Assembly: GCA_005239165.1 (NCBI GenBank)
Contig: RAPG01000003.1
Coordinates: forward strand, 1-64,000
DNA from: Allopusillimonas ginsengisoli
Lineage (GTDB): Bacteria > Pseudomonadota > Gammaproteobacteria > Burkholderiales > Burkholderiaceae_B
Direction of reading: 5' to 3'
DNA: 64,000 nucleotides
Positions within the stretch are counted from its first letter, which is position 1. Each line of letters begins with the position of its first letter. The notes below the pieces were generated by a model. It was given only the letters and a program-made list of their open reading frames with translations, ran no database searches and was not told the DNA's origin. Position numbers and translations under genes: made by a program. Below are positions 25,706 through 33,718 of the stretch, piece after piece.

Positions 25706-26040
25706 TTCCAGAGCAGCGCGACAATTTCCGCGATAGAACCGGCAACCACCAGACCGATAAGCCAGCGCACCATGTCATCTTTGCGCATGATCTCGGCCAT
25801 ATACAGCACGACGATGATCAGGCCGATGATAATGGCCGCAATTGGCAGGATGACCAGAAGGTTGTCTTTGATGATCGTCAGTGTGGTCTGGGCTTTTGCC
25901 AGTCCGCCCGTGCTTTGGGCAAGCGCAGCGCGGGATGCTCCTGCCAGGGTGAGCGCTGTTATCAAGAGGGTTCGGCTGCGCAGGCGGGTCAGGATGCGCG
26001 AGAACGAATTAGGTTTGGACGTTAAACGTGACATTTTCAT
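25702..26040 (-). CDS. virB2: VirB2-type pilin
   Basis: A 112-residue pilin precursor. A long basic signal sequence ends near ASRAALA, followed by the mature pilin with two hydrophobic helices (NLLVILPIAAIIIGLIIVVLY and MVRWLIGLVVAGSIAEIVALL) joined by a short polar loop (MRKDD). This is the topology of VirB2/TrbC pilins. It lies directly before virB3 with a 4-base overlap. The start may be 26040 or the Met two codons later. Confidence 0.92.
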   Translation of the reverse strand: MKMSRLTSKPNSFSRILTRLRSRTLLITALTLAGASRAALAQSTGGLAKAQTTLTIIKDNLLVILPIAAIIIGLIIVVLYMAEIMRKDDMVRWLIGLVVAGSIAEIVALLWK

Positions 26041-26106
26041 GGCTCCAGCCCCTGGGGCCAGTTTCGGTCGCAGAGGCGTTGATTAAAAAGAGGGAGAGAC
26101 AGTTAT

Positions 26107-26736
26107 CTACGTACTGGCTGGCGTGGTTTCGGTTGTAGGCGGCTGGGGCGGGGTGAAGCCGTCCGGAGTAGGGTGTGCTGTAAAACCATCTGAGTCGCCG
26201 CCAAGCTGTTTTTTAGTGGCCTGCTTGGAGCCAGATGGCTGGCTGTCGTTGGGGGTAGCTTCAATGGCGGGAACCTTGATACCAGCCTGGGTCAGGATTT
26301 TGCTTACGTAGCCATTCCCAAAGCCCCGCTGAAAATTGCCTGTGTTGTAGCAGGACAGAGCGGCCCGAAGCGCCGTCTGTTGCGCCTTGAATTGGCGAGT
26401 TGCCCGCGCATAACAATCAGTTAGCACCACCTGAGCGGCTTGCAGGTTAATGCAAGGGTCGAATACTGTTTTTGGCGTTAGACCCAGCCACTTCCAGTTG
26501 CGAACGTTAATTTGACCCAATCCGGCGTCAAAGTCTATGCCTAGTTTGATCAGGTCTTGAACAATTTCCTTTGCGTCGCTTAAGGTGCCTGGTTGGCTTT
26601 TTAGTCGATGTTTCTTGTTGTTTACGCCAATGGCGTAAGGGTTGAGGCGGGATTCATGTCGAATAACTGCCTTTAGCGTCACAGGATGGATGTTCGGGGC
26701 GCACGTCAGCATTAGAGCGGCAAGTTCAGCAATCAT
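26107..26736 (-). CDS. virB1: VirB1-type lytic transglycosylase
   Basis: A 209-residue muramidase of the SLT family: VIRHESRLNPYAIGVN with the catalytic Glu of the ES motif, GLGQINVRNW, and ALSCYNTGNFQRGFGNGYVSKI at the end of the domain. The C-terminal 45 residues are low-complexity (Ser, Pro, Thr). It opens peptidoglycan locally for channel assembly. The start at 26736 overlaps the preceding gene by about 11 bases. No clear signal peptide; the N-terminal segment is only weakly hydrophobic. Confidence 0.92.
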   Translation of the reverse strand: MIAELAALMLTCAPNIHPVTLKAVIRHESRLNPYAIGVNNKKHRLKSQPGTLSDAKEIVQDLIKLGIDFDAGLGQINVRNWKWLGLTPKTVFDPCINLQAAQVVLTDCYARATRQFKAQQTALRAALSCYNTGNFQRGFGNGYVSKILTQAGIKVPAIEATPNDSQPSGSKQATKKQLGGDSDGFTAHPTPDGFTPPQPPTTETTPAST

Positions 26737-27061
26737 CAGGTCGGTCCCGGACTGCGGATGCAAATGTATTGCAGCGACGTTCGTTGAACTGCAGCAGTTG
26801 CTGTGCTTCGGCTAGCGTCGCCGCCAAATCGGGGCGAGCAAGATCTTCTCGAATCCGGGCGGTCAATGCATAACGGGTAGTCGGATCGTTTACGAGCTGG
26901 TGAAGGTCGTGCAGGATCAGGTACAGCGTTTGTGCATCATGAAACGCATCGACTGGATCGCGTTGGGTATCCTCGTCGAGCCGATGCTCCAGGTCAGCGG
27001 ATAGGCCGTGGTTAGAAGATCGGTCTGCAATGTGGGTGTGGGCCATTGAGGTAGCAGGCAT
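26726..27061 (-). CDS. Hypothetical protein upstream of virB1
   Basis: A 111-residue acidic helical protein (MPATSMAHTHIADRSSNHG..., later DAFHDAQTLYLILHDLHQLVND) with a predicted helical bundle and no membrane segment. It starts at 27061, after the TrbM stop with a gap of about 11 bases and with GGAGAAACAT just upstream, and overlaps virB1. Family not recognised; it belongs to the T4SS operon by position. Confidence 0.65.
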   Translation of the reverse strand: MPATSMAHTHIADRSSNHGLSADLEHRLDEDTQRDPVDAFHDAQTLYLILHDLHQLVNDPTTRYALTARIREDLARPDLAATLAEAQQLLQFNERRCNTFASAVRDRPDDC

Positions 27062-27072
27062 ATGTTTCTCCG

Positions 27073-27744
27073 TTAAGGGGTCGTGTTCGGGTTGGTCCAA
27101 GAAAATTCCCAGCCTTCGGCCCAGGCTCCACTGTGATCGGCATTCCATTTGGCCTGTGCGGCGTCGTGGCTTGACGCCTTGATCCAGTAACCACCTTTGA
27201 GCGGTTCGCCGACATACTTGATGCCAAGCTCATACGTCCATTCGTGGTCGTTGTAAGCCACGCAATAGGAAGGCAGCTTGCTCAGGGTTACGGTTTTTAT
27301 GGGAGTTACGTCGAAATCCTCGGTGAATTGCCCACCATTCCAGAAGATGTTGCGCGGTTTGTAGCGATAGCTTGTGCTCGCATAAACGTTGTTTAGATAG
27401 TCTGCGGTGCACTTTCCTGCGCCCCTGGAGATCGCATCGAGTCGGCCAGGCATTTCGGTTGATGAAGAGGCCGGGCACATGCCAAGGAATGCACGGCGAG
27501 CGTCTACTGTGGCACCCCAGTCCAGACTGCCTTTATGAAGAACCTTGATGTCAAAGTAGTGACCGAGCGAGGGCGAACATTCGCCCGGCTGCAAACTGCT
27601 GGACAAGCAGAGAATCGCCTCGCAGGCCAGGCGTGTCGTGCCGCTTAGCACACCGTTGGATGGCTCGCTTGATAATTGGGCCGAGGCAGGGAAGGACGCG
27701 CAGGCGAACGCCAGCACGCCAACCACAGCGGGAAGGTGCTTCAT
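27073..27744 (-). CDS. trbM: TrbM/KikA-type secreted protein
   Basis: A 223-residue exported protein: signal peptide MKHLPAVVGVLAFACASFPASAQ, then the TrbM signature ACEAILCLSSSLQPGECSPSL and further Cys residues (MCPASS, GKCTAD, SYCVAYN), suggesting disulfides in the periplasm. TrbM is a conserved mating-pair formation gene of IncP and related plasmids (KikA in IncN is a relative), with an unknown exact task. It is the first gene of the region read as the T4SS operon; the start at 27744 has AGTAC and GGAG upstream. Confidence 0.88.
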   Translation of the reverse strand: MKHLPAVVGVLAFACASFPASAQLSSEPSNGVLSGTTRLACEAILCLSSSLQPGECSPSLGHYFDIKVLHKGSLDWGATVDARRAFLGMCPASSSTEMPGRLDAISRGAGKCTADYLNNVYASTSYRYKPRNIFWNGGQFTEDFDVTPIKTVTLSKLPSYCVAYNDHEWTYELGIKYVGEPLKGGYWIKASSHDAAQAKWNADHSGAWAEGWEFSWTNPNTTP

Positions 27745-27850
27745 GGATGTACTCCGGTGTTTTTCTGGAGGGTGCCAGAGATGCCTGGCAAGGGTGATAC
27801 AAGCGGGTAGGGCCTGTATGGGTCGAAACTAAAGCGGGCTATGAACCCGT

Positions 27851-28165
27851 TTAATCTGAAAGATGCTCTATGCCGCGACGGCGCATAGCGGCCTGGGCAA
27901 TGGCGATCTGTTCAGGCCGTGCTGTGGCACGAACCAAAAGCGCGGTTTCAAGTGCGGCGGCATGGGTTTCGGAAATTTGGCTTAGATGCTGTACGGCCTG
28001 GCGCAAGGCGTCAAGCTCTTCGGCCAATGTATCGGCTGCCGTGAGTCGTCGGCGCACATAGTCTGATAGGTTCAGGCCGGATAGGGCAGCGGCTTCGGAA
28101 AGACGCCGATGCTGGCCAGAGGTCAGGCGAATACGCATGACCTCTGATAGGGGTTCGTTGTACAT
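27851..28165 (-). CDS. Ribbon-helix-helix mobilisation accessory protein, TrwA/MobC-like
   Basis: A 104-residue protein with an N-terminal ribbon-helix-helix domain (MRIRLTSGQHRRLSEAAALSGLNLSDYVRRRL, quoted here only as residues 10-41 with key R and L positions) and a helical C-terminal tail (ALRQAVQHLSQISETHAAAL). TrwA of R388 and MobC/TraM-like proteins of this type bind oriT, help nicking and repress the trw operon. Here the gene lies upstream of trbM, far from trwB and trwC. Start at 28165 is chosen over an upstream Met at 28201, whose codons look non-coding. Confidence 0.72.
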   Translation of the reverse strand: MYNEPLSEVMRIRLTSGQHRRLSEAAALSGLNLSDYVRRRLTAADTLAEELDALRQAVQHLSQISETHAAALETALLVRATARPEQIAIAQAAMRRRGIEHLSD

Positions 28166-28257
28166 AGATGCTCCGGGACGCGCCCGTAGCACAGGTACCA
28201 TTTATGCCGGGAGCGCCTTGTTTGGTGAGGGTAGTGGTGCGGGATTCTGCGCGGGCG

Positions 28258-28672
28258 CTATTGAGCTTGACGTTGCTGAGCTAGTAACATCTGCCCCTGT
28301 TCAGTCAGGTGATATTTCCGCAAGCGACTGCTTGGTTTGTCTGGCATTGACATTCCAACTAGGCCTGCATCGAGAGCAGGCTGCAAATAAGTGATGCGAA
28401 AGTGTTTGCGGTCCTTCAGTCCGATGGCCTTCATTAATTCCGTTCGAGTTTGTCCATCCTGAATCACCATAAGCAAATCGCAGATCTGGGGGGTGATCTG
28501 GGGGGGCTTCTGGGGGGTAGCCTCGTTCGGTATTTGCGGCCTCGGCACAACAACCTTGAACTGGTTGCTGGCTATCTCATCCAGAAGCTCAATGGTAGGC
28601 CAGTCATGCAGTGCACGTGGAATACCTGTGCCTAAAAGATAGTCTCGGTGTTTTTCTAGGAACAGGAAAAAC
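28258..28672 (-). pseudogene. C-terminal remnant of a winged-helix (Fic/AlbA_2-type) protein
   Basis: The minus-strand frame ending at 28258 reads ITPQICDLLMVIQDGQTRTE..LKDRKHFRITYLQPALDAGLV..SMPDKPSSRLRKYHLTEQG, the winged-helix C-terminal domain of large AlbA_2/RecG-like regulators or Fic proteins. The frame continues upstream without a stop to about 28672 (HRDYLLGTGIPRALHDW, IELLDEIASNQFKVV), where it meets the abiEii stop, but the N-terminal domains and a good start are absent. A GTG start at 28548 would give a 96-residue protein. It is read as a 3' fragment whose 5' part was replaced by the AbiE module. Confidence 0.55.
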
Positions 28673-29680
28673 TCATTTGCTGAGTTTTTTCTGTATAGCC
28701 TGGCACTGGGCCATCAGAGCCTCGAAAGGCTCAACGTCATCTAAGAACAGACCATCATCGACCATGTGTTGGTAGTCGATTTCCAGCTTGTTTAAGGCTT
28801 CGTCGGTAGGCACAAGCCGGAGATTCCCACGCACTGCAGCGTGATAGTCAATCGGGTTTCCCTGTGTGTCTTTTTCCGTGAAGAATATGGTCTTGTGATC
28901 GGCTACAGCGGCGGCGAGTGCTTGATCCAGTAATGCCGCGTCAGCTATACCGGCGGCATCCAGACGGGCGACGTCATGCCAATGGCGCGCGAATCGGTCT
29001 CCACCGCGGAAATTGCCTTGAACACAAAAGACATGAATTGCTGTGGCTTTTTCCCAGAAGGTTCGTTCGGCACGCATTACATTCGGTGTTGCCTCGGGAA
29101 ATATCACACCTTGCAAGTGTGGCGCTGCATCGCAATGAATTGACCGCAGCTCCGAGGGTTCTCCGGTGGATCGTGCGCCAAATTCGAGCATAACGGAGGA
29201 GGGGACGTATCCCGTTCCTGAGACTAGAGGGTGATAGTCGATGAAGACCTTGTCAGCTTCAGCCCTGACTGTGGCAGGCAGATCATACTGCTCCAGGTCT
29301 TGTTGAAGAAGCGGGACGACATCCCTCGCGGCCCACTCAACTAAGCGGGAACGGATCTCTTTGGTCCACTTTTTTTCCTGAGATTTGCTGGCTGGGAGTG
29401 GGTCGTTTGTGTCGCCGATTAAATCGGGCGCAATGACTCGAATGTCATAGGTGAGATCCACATCTTCGGAGAAACGCTGAATGACGCCGTAGGCCTTCGA
29501 CAGGGATGTGCCGCCTTTGAATACCACGTGTGAAGCATAGGGGGCAGTGAAAATGTGTCGCAATGACCATACTACCCAGACATCTTTTTCCAATAGATGG
29601 GGAGGGCGCCCCGAGATGTTGGCAGCCTGCTCAAGCGCTTCCAGGCGATCATTGATGGAAAGACTGAAAAACTCATTCAT
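28673..29680 (-). CDS. abiEii: AbiEii/AbiGii-family nucleotidyltransferase toxin
   Basis: A 335-residue toxin of a type IV toxin-antitoxin system. Motif VVFKGGTSLSKAYGVIQRFSED plus DVDLTYD holds the nucleotidyltransferase GS and DxD residues (about 54-82). Further conserved parts are ERTFWEKATAIHVF and RFARHWHDVARL. AbiEii arrests growth on phage infection; AbiEi is its antitoxin and repressor. The start at 29680 is chosen because the family begins MNEFFSLS; it overlaps the antitoxin gene by 8 bases. It stabilises the element or protects against phages. Confidence 0.92.
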   Translation of the reverse strand: MNEFFSLSINDRLEALEQAANISGRPPHLLEKDVWVVWSLRHIFTAPYASHVVFKGGTSLSKAYGVIQRFSEDVDLTYDIRVIAPDLIGDTNDPLPASKSQEKKWTKEIRSRLVEWAARDVVPLLQQDLEQYDLPATVRAEADKVFIDYHPLVSGTGYVPSSVMLEFGARSTGEPSELRSIHCDAAPHLQGVIFPEATPNVMRAERTFWEKATAIHVFCVQGNFRGGDRFARHWHDVARLDAAGIADAALLDQALAAAVADHKTIFFTEKDTQGNPIDYHAAVRGNLRLVPTDEALNKLEIDYQHMVDDGLFLDDVEPFEALMAQCQAIQKKLSK

Positions 29681-30269
29681 GAGGCACCAGAACGCTGATT
29701 TCCTGTGCCATCCAGGTCGGCAGGCGTGCACGCGCCGAGGTCACTTCTGATATTTCGGAAGGGGGCAACTTGACGCGTAATGAACGTATTGCCTTACTGG
29801 CTTTTTCTGGGCCTAGCCAGGCCAGAGCTCGAACTATGTCGCCGGCGGCGCGACCCGGGTAAATCAATTGCCATCCTGGTGCGTGCCGCAGTTCTACTTT
29901 CTGTGCTCCCAGCTTCAAGCGCCTGCTTGGACCGGAGGTCAGATAGATAGCCTGCATAGGAACTTGCGTTGTGAGACCGAGTGCGTTGGCGGAGGATGCA
30001 CCGTGCGCCACGATGGTCTCTCCGCGTTGTTTAGCCAGGTTTTCGACCATTTTTGCTGTTGAGGGCGCACGGTTGCCAAAGCGGTTTTCGACCGGCAACA
30101 CATAGATGCCACGGCTCGCTCGTAATAAACGACCGCGTTGAGCGAGGCGGGATAGAGCTTGGTCTACGGCAGCGCGATTGCCCAGGTGTAGTAACTCTTT
30201 CGCGACCAAAGGCGCGCCCTCCGGTAAGCCGGTGGCGTGCTTAAGTATTTTTTTGGAAAGGGTCTGCAT
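29673..30269 (-). CDS. abiEi: AbiEi-family antitoxin and transcriptional repressor
   Basis: A 198-residue protein with an N-terminal winged helix (residues 1-60; LHLGNRAAVDQALSRLAQRG and RLLRASRGIYVLP) and a C-terminal AbiEi_4-like domain (GETIVAHGASSANALGLTTQ, VELRHAPGWQLIYPGRAAGD). AbiEi counteracts AbiEii and represses its own promoter. Start 30269 (MQTLSKKIL) has GCAAC and weak Shine-Dalgarno; upstream codons do not fit. About 20 bases upstream the AT-rich ttttcaagatt and gaaatataac sites may form its operator and promoter. Confidence 0.9.
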   Translation of the reverse strand: MQTLSKKILKHATGLPEGAPLVAKELLHLGNRAAVDQALSRLAQRGRLLRASRGIYVLPVENRFGNRAPSTAKMVENLAKQRGETIVAHGASSANALGLTTQVPMQAIYLTSGPSRRLKLGAQKVELRHAPGWQLIYPGRAAGDIVRALAWLGPEKASKAIRSLRVKLPPSEISEVTSARARLPTWMAQEISVLVPHE

Positions 30270-30434
30270 AAAGTTGCCTCTTGATTGGTAGAAATATAAC
30301 AAAGTTTCTGACACTTTTCAAGATTAGCGGAGGAGCGGTATGACTTATGAGTTTCATGGATTGTCTTGTCGTTGGTTCCGCACATGCTGAAAGCGTAACT
30401 TTTAGCGTAGCTTTTCGGATTTAAGCTAAATTCG

Positions 30435-31130
30435 TACTATGAAGAACGCCCCTGCATCATGGGTGTGTGTGCGCTTAGGTCGGTGTTTGTCATTAAGAAA
30501 TCAATGAGTTACTTGGGCTGATGGTGGCGGGTTGTGACAACCTGCGGGCGTTCAAGGCGTATTGACGCGCTGGGCACGCAAAGGGTTGGCATGCGCCTGA
30601 GCCAACATTGTAGTATGCGGCACTTTTTACTTGCTGGGGAAGCAACGATGATGATCTTTTCTGAGGAGATCTAAGGTTTCTGGCACAAAGAAAAACGGCT
30701 GCCTGTGCGACCGTATCCTCTTTTGCGTCTCGGAGCTTAGCGTCCGTCACTGGCTTTGTCGCATGCTTGCTTGAGCAACTACCGTAGTTTCTTCGGTGCT
30801 GCAGAATGACGCCCAGGCGCTGGGACTCTATCATTGGAATGACGAGCTGAGTTCGATGCTTTTCCGCTCGATTTCATGGATTGAGATCGTGTTGCGTAAT
30901 CAGTTTCACCGAGCGATGAGTCCTATTGGTTCGAGGAAGGCGGAGAAGACCGGCGTCCTCACCCGAACAGCTACTTCAAAAGTTGGAGCAGCAGGGTTTG
31001 GCGCTGGATAACGGCAATCGCGCTAGGTTTAACAACGACCATCGACGCCAACGTTTACTAGTTACCGCTTTCCGGTATACGGGAAGTTTCAGCGCAAATG
31101 CTCGTCAGCGGCGCTAAACACCCACACAAA
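30435..31130. other. Gene-free junction stretch between element and chromosome
   Basis: Between abiEi and the dehydratase gene there is no intact gene. It holds the Abi-like remnant (30796-31117), a hairpin GGTTGTGACAACC (30529-30541) and an agcgta(a/g)ctttt direct repeat (30391-30413, just before it). The right boundary of the mobile region probably lies here; I cannot see an attachment repeat. Confidence 0.5.
30796..31117 (+). pseudogene. Decayed Abi-like gene
   Basis: The first part (from about 30796) reads LGLYHWNDELSSMLFRSISW, IEIVLRNQFHRAM, the N-terminal helical pattern of Abi-like (HEPN-type) proteins. After about 30925 the similarity jumps to another frame (LLQKLEQQGLALDNGNRARF) and no intact C-terminal region follows. 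At least one frameshift and loss of both ends make it a remnant. The family assignment is from pattern only. Confidence 0.45.
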
Positions 31131-32054
31131 TCACCGCATTGTCGCGGCATTCCATTTTCGGATTTGATCAATGCCAGCGGTAACGCCGCCGCAGACGATA
31201 AATACTATGGTGCCAAACCCATGCAAGACGGCCGCCTGTTCGTAGGCCAGCGCCAGGCTGGCGCCACACGCGGGCTCGACCAGGATGCGATGGTCGTCGA
31301 GAAAGTGTTCGCATGCATTCAGTGCTGCATGGTCGTTAACGACGGCACTGTGGGTCGGATGCGTTTGTGAAAGTGTCCAGGCCTGTTCGCACACTTGTTG
31401 TGCTCCCAGAGAGGTGGCAATACTGGTGATGCTCTCGAGCGTTATACGTTTTCCTTGCTGCATCGATTGCGCCAGAGAGTCTGCTCCGATGGTTTCGGCG
31501 GCAATGATGGGTATGTCGCCCCAATTGTTGCGATGTAGCCCTTCGATAACGCCGGCAAACAGGCCGCCGCCTCCAACCGACAGCACGATGGCATCAGGCT
31601 TGACGCCCTGGCCGACAAGCTCGTCGACTAATGTGGCGTGGCCTTGCCATAACAAAGGGTCGTCAAAGGGGTGAAGAAAGGCGTCGTCGTCGCCCAGCAA
31701 TGACAGTGCCAGTGTATTGGCCTCGTGCCAGGCTTTGCCGTGCACAATGACCTGCGCGTTCTCTGCGGCGATTAGTGCCCGGGCGCGTTCAGTTGTCGTT
31801 TCGGGTACAACAACGGTCACTGGCACAGAAAGGCAGCGTCCGGCGTAGGCCACCGCAATGCCGGCGTTGCCGCCCGATGAAGAGACAAAGCGACGCTTAC
31901 CGCGCCGTGCGTATTCCTGGCATGCGGCACCGATCCCGCGAATTTTGAATGACCCCGTAGGCTGCAGCGCATCGAGCTTGAGCCATACCTGGCTGCCAGT
32001 AATGAGGCTTAGGGCCCGGGATTCGATCAAGGGGGTATTGATATGCAAATTCAA
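31131..32054 (-). CDS. Threonine/serine dehydratase-like PLP enzyme
   Basis: 307 residues of the fold type II PLP family. PTGSFKIRG contains the PLP-binding Lys (about residue 37); VSSSGGNAGIAVAY is the phosphate/substrate loop, and VLSVGGGGLFAGV the glycine-rich loop. The C terminus (VFIVCGGVTAGIDQI) is also typical. It lacks the ACT-like regulatory domain of biosynthetic IlvA, so it is a catabolic serine/threonine dehydratase or related enzyme (deaminates to pyruvate or oxobutyrate). It is divergent from the amidase gene 130 bases away. Confidence 0.85.
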   Translation of the reverse strand: MNLHINTPLIESRALSLITGSQVWLKLDALQPTGSFKIRGIGAACQEYARRGKRRFVSSSGGNAGIAVAYAGRCLSVPVTVVVPETTTERARALIAAENAQVIVHGKAWHEANTLALSLLGDDDAFLHPFDDPLLWQGHATLVDELVGQGVKPDAIVLSVGGGGLFAGVIEGLHRNNWGDIPIIAAETIGADSLAQSMQQGKRITLESITSIATSLGAQQVCEQAWTLSQTHPTHSAVVNDHAALNACEHFLDDHRILVEPACGASLALAYEQAAVLHGFGTIVFIVCGGVTAGIDQIRKWNAATMR

Positions 32055-32183
32055 TGCTTACTCCTGAAGAACACGCTGATATTACGCTGCTTCGTTGTCG
32101 CCCGATATAAAAGACCTGTCAGCGTCATGGCCCCGTTTGCTATATTGCCGTAACTACGTCGCTAATACAAAAGGCAGGATACG

Positions 32184-33587
32184 ATGAGCGAATTTTTATT
32201 CTGGGACGCTATTGATCAGCGACGGGCCATGCTGCGTGGCGAAATCAGTGTGCGTGAATTGATCTCGGCACATATTGCCCAGATTGAAGTGCACGACACA
32301 AAAATAAACGCTGTTGTCACGCGTACTTTTGAGACGGCACTTGAACGGGCGGATGCTGCCGACAGAAAGTTATTGCGAGGTGAAGCGGACGGGGCGCTGT
32401 TTGGGCTGCCCGTCGCCCATAAGGATACCCTTCCCACCGCCGGCGTGCGCACCACCTTTGGCTCTCCCATATTTTCTGATTCAGTGCCTGCTATCGATCA
32501 TGAGATCGTCACGCGGCAAAGAAGGGCTGGCGCCATTTCGCTTGGGAAGACAAACGTGCCCGAGTTTGCAGCGGGTTCGCACACCTACAATCCGGTTTTT
32601 GGTGCAACACACAATCCTTACGATATAGCGCGTTCGGCAGGGGGCAGTAGTGGCGGGGCGGCAGCGGCGCTCGCCAGTGGCTTTGTTTCGTTGGCCGATG
32701 GCACTGACATGGGTGGCTCTTTGCGCAATCCAGCCAGTTTTTGTAATGTTGTCGGCCTGCGTCCCACACCAGGGCGTGTACCCAATTTTCCATCTGCAAT
32801 GCCTTACAACGCGCTCAGCGTAGTGGGCCCCATGGGGCGATCGGTGCGGGACGTTGGACTGTTGCTAAGTGCCATAGCGGGTGAGCTTGCGCACGACCCG
32901 CTGTCCTGCGGATCTGATGCGGTCTCGTTTGCTTACTTGCGCGAACGTCAATGCAAAGGTTTGCGGGTGGCAGTCAGTCGTACGCTGGGAGGCTTGCCCA
33001 TGGACTCTGCTGTATGCAAGGGCTTCAATGATGGGGTGGCAGCCCTGGTCGATATGGGGTGTGTAGTTGACGAGGCAGAGCCTGATTTTAATGGTGCCGA
33101 CGAGGTGTTCGAAACCATGCGTGCGTTGTCGTTCGCAACCAATTATGGTCCGCTGCGCGCAAGTGATGGCGATCGCATGAACGAGTCGGTGCGGTGGAAT
33201 GTCGATAAGGGGTTGGCGCTGACCGGGGAGCAGCTAAGTCGTGCCGAGCGTGAGCGCACGCGCCTGCTGGGCGCGGCGCGCAGCTTCTGGGATACCTACG
33301 AGTTTCTGGTGGCCCCAGTGTCTCAGGTATTGCCTTTTCCTGTGGACCAAGACTACCCACGTAGTATTGATGGGGTATCGATGGAAAATTACATTAGCTG
33401 GATGCGTTCATGCTCACGCATTACTGTGCTGGGCCTGCCGGCCATATCCTTGCCTTGTTCTTTCAGTGACGATGGCCTGCCTGTCGGCATCCAGATCATC
33501 GGACGGCCGCGACAAGAATATGCACTGCTGTGTTTCGCACTGGCGTTTGAGGCGGCCAGACCAACAGGCAGGAGACGACCATTCTGA
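32184..33587 (+). CDS. Amidase, amidase-signature family
   Basis: 467 residues with the Ser-cisSer-Lys triad: Lys80 in GLPVAHKDTLP, cis-Ser at about 155-156 in SAGGSSGGAAAAL, and the nucleophile Ser179 in TDMGGSLRNPASF. It hydrolyses an amide to a carboxylate and ammonia in the cytoplasm; the substrate cannot be read from the sequence. AAGGCAGGATACG before the ATG gives a Shine-Dalgarno site. It converges on the MFS transporter gene and is divergent from the dehydratase-like gene. The C-terminal part ends a little abruptly (FEAARPTGRRRPF) but has normal length. Confidence 0.88.
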   Translation: MSEFLFWDAIDQRRAMLRGEISVRELISAHIAQIEVHDTKINAVVTRTFETALERADAADRKLLRGEADGALFGLPVAHKDTLPTAGVRTTFGSPIFSDSVPAIDHEIVTRQRRAGAISLGKTNVPEFAAGSHTYNPVFGATHNPYDIARSAGGSSGGAAAALASGFVSLADGTDMGGSLRNPASFCNVVGLRPTPGRVPNFPSAMPYNALSVVGPMGRSVRDVGLLLSAIAGELAHDPLSCGSDAVSFAYLRERQCKGLRVAVSRTLGGLPMDSAVCKGFNDGVAALVDMGCVVDEAEPDFNGADEVFETMRALSFATNYGPLRASDGDRMNESVRWNVDKGLALTGEQLSRAERERTRLLGAARSFWDTYEFLVAPVSQVLPFPVDQDYPRSIDGVSMENYISWMRSCSRITVLGLPAISLPCSFSDDGLPVGIQIIGRPRQEYALLCFALAFEAARPTGRRRPF

Positions 33588-33718
33588 ATCACGGATGGCC
33601 GAGGTCGCATGTGCTGCGGGGGCGATGGGGCCTGTCCGCGTCGGGCTAACTCTGGCGCGAGCCTTCGCTGAAGCTGCGGCTGCGGCACAGGTATAGCATG
33701 CCGCTTTTGCGTTGAGGC

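Noticed and set aside
33588..33718. Possible extension of the amidase beyond its stop
   Set aside because: The stop at 33585-33587 fits the family length and later sequence is not amidase-like.
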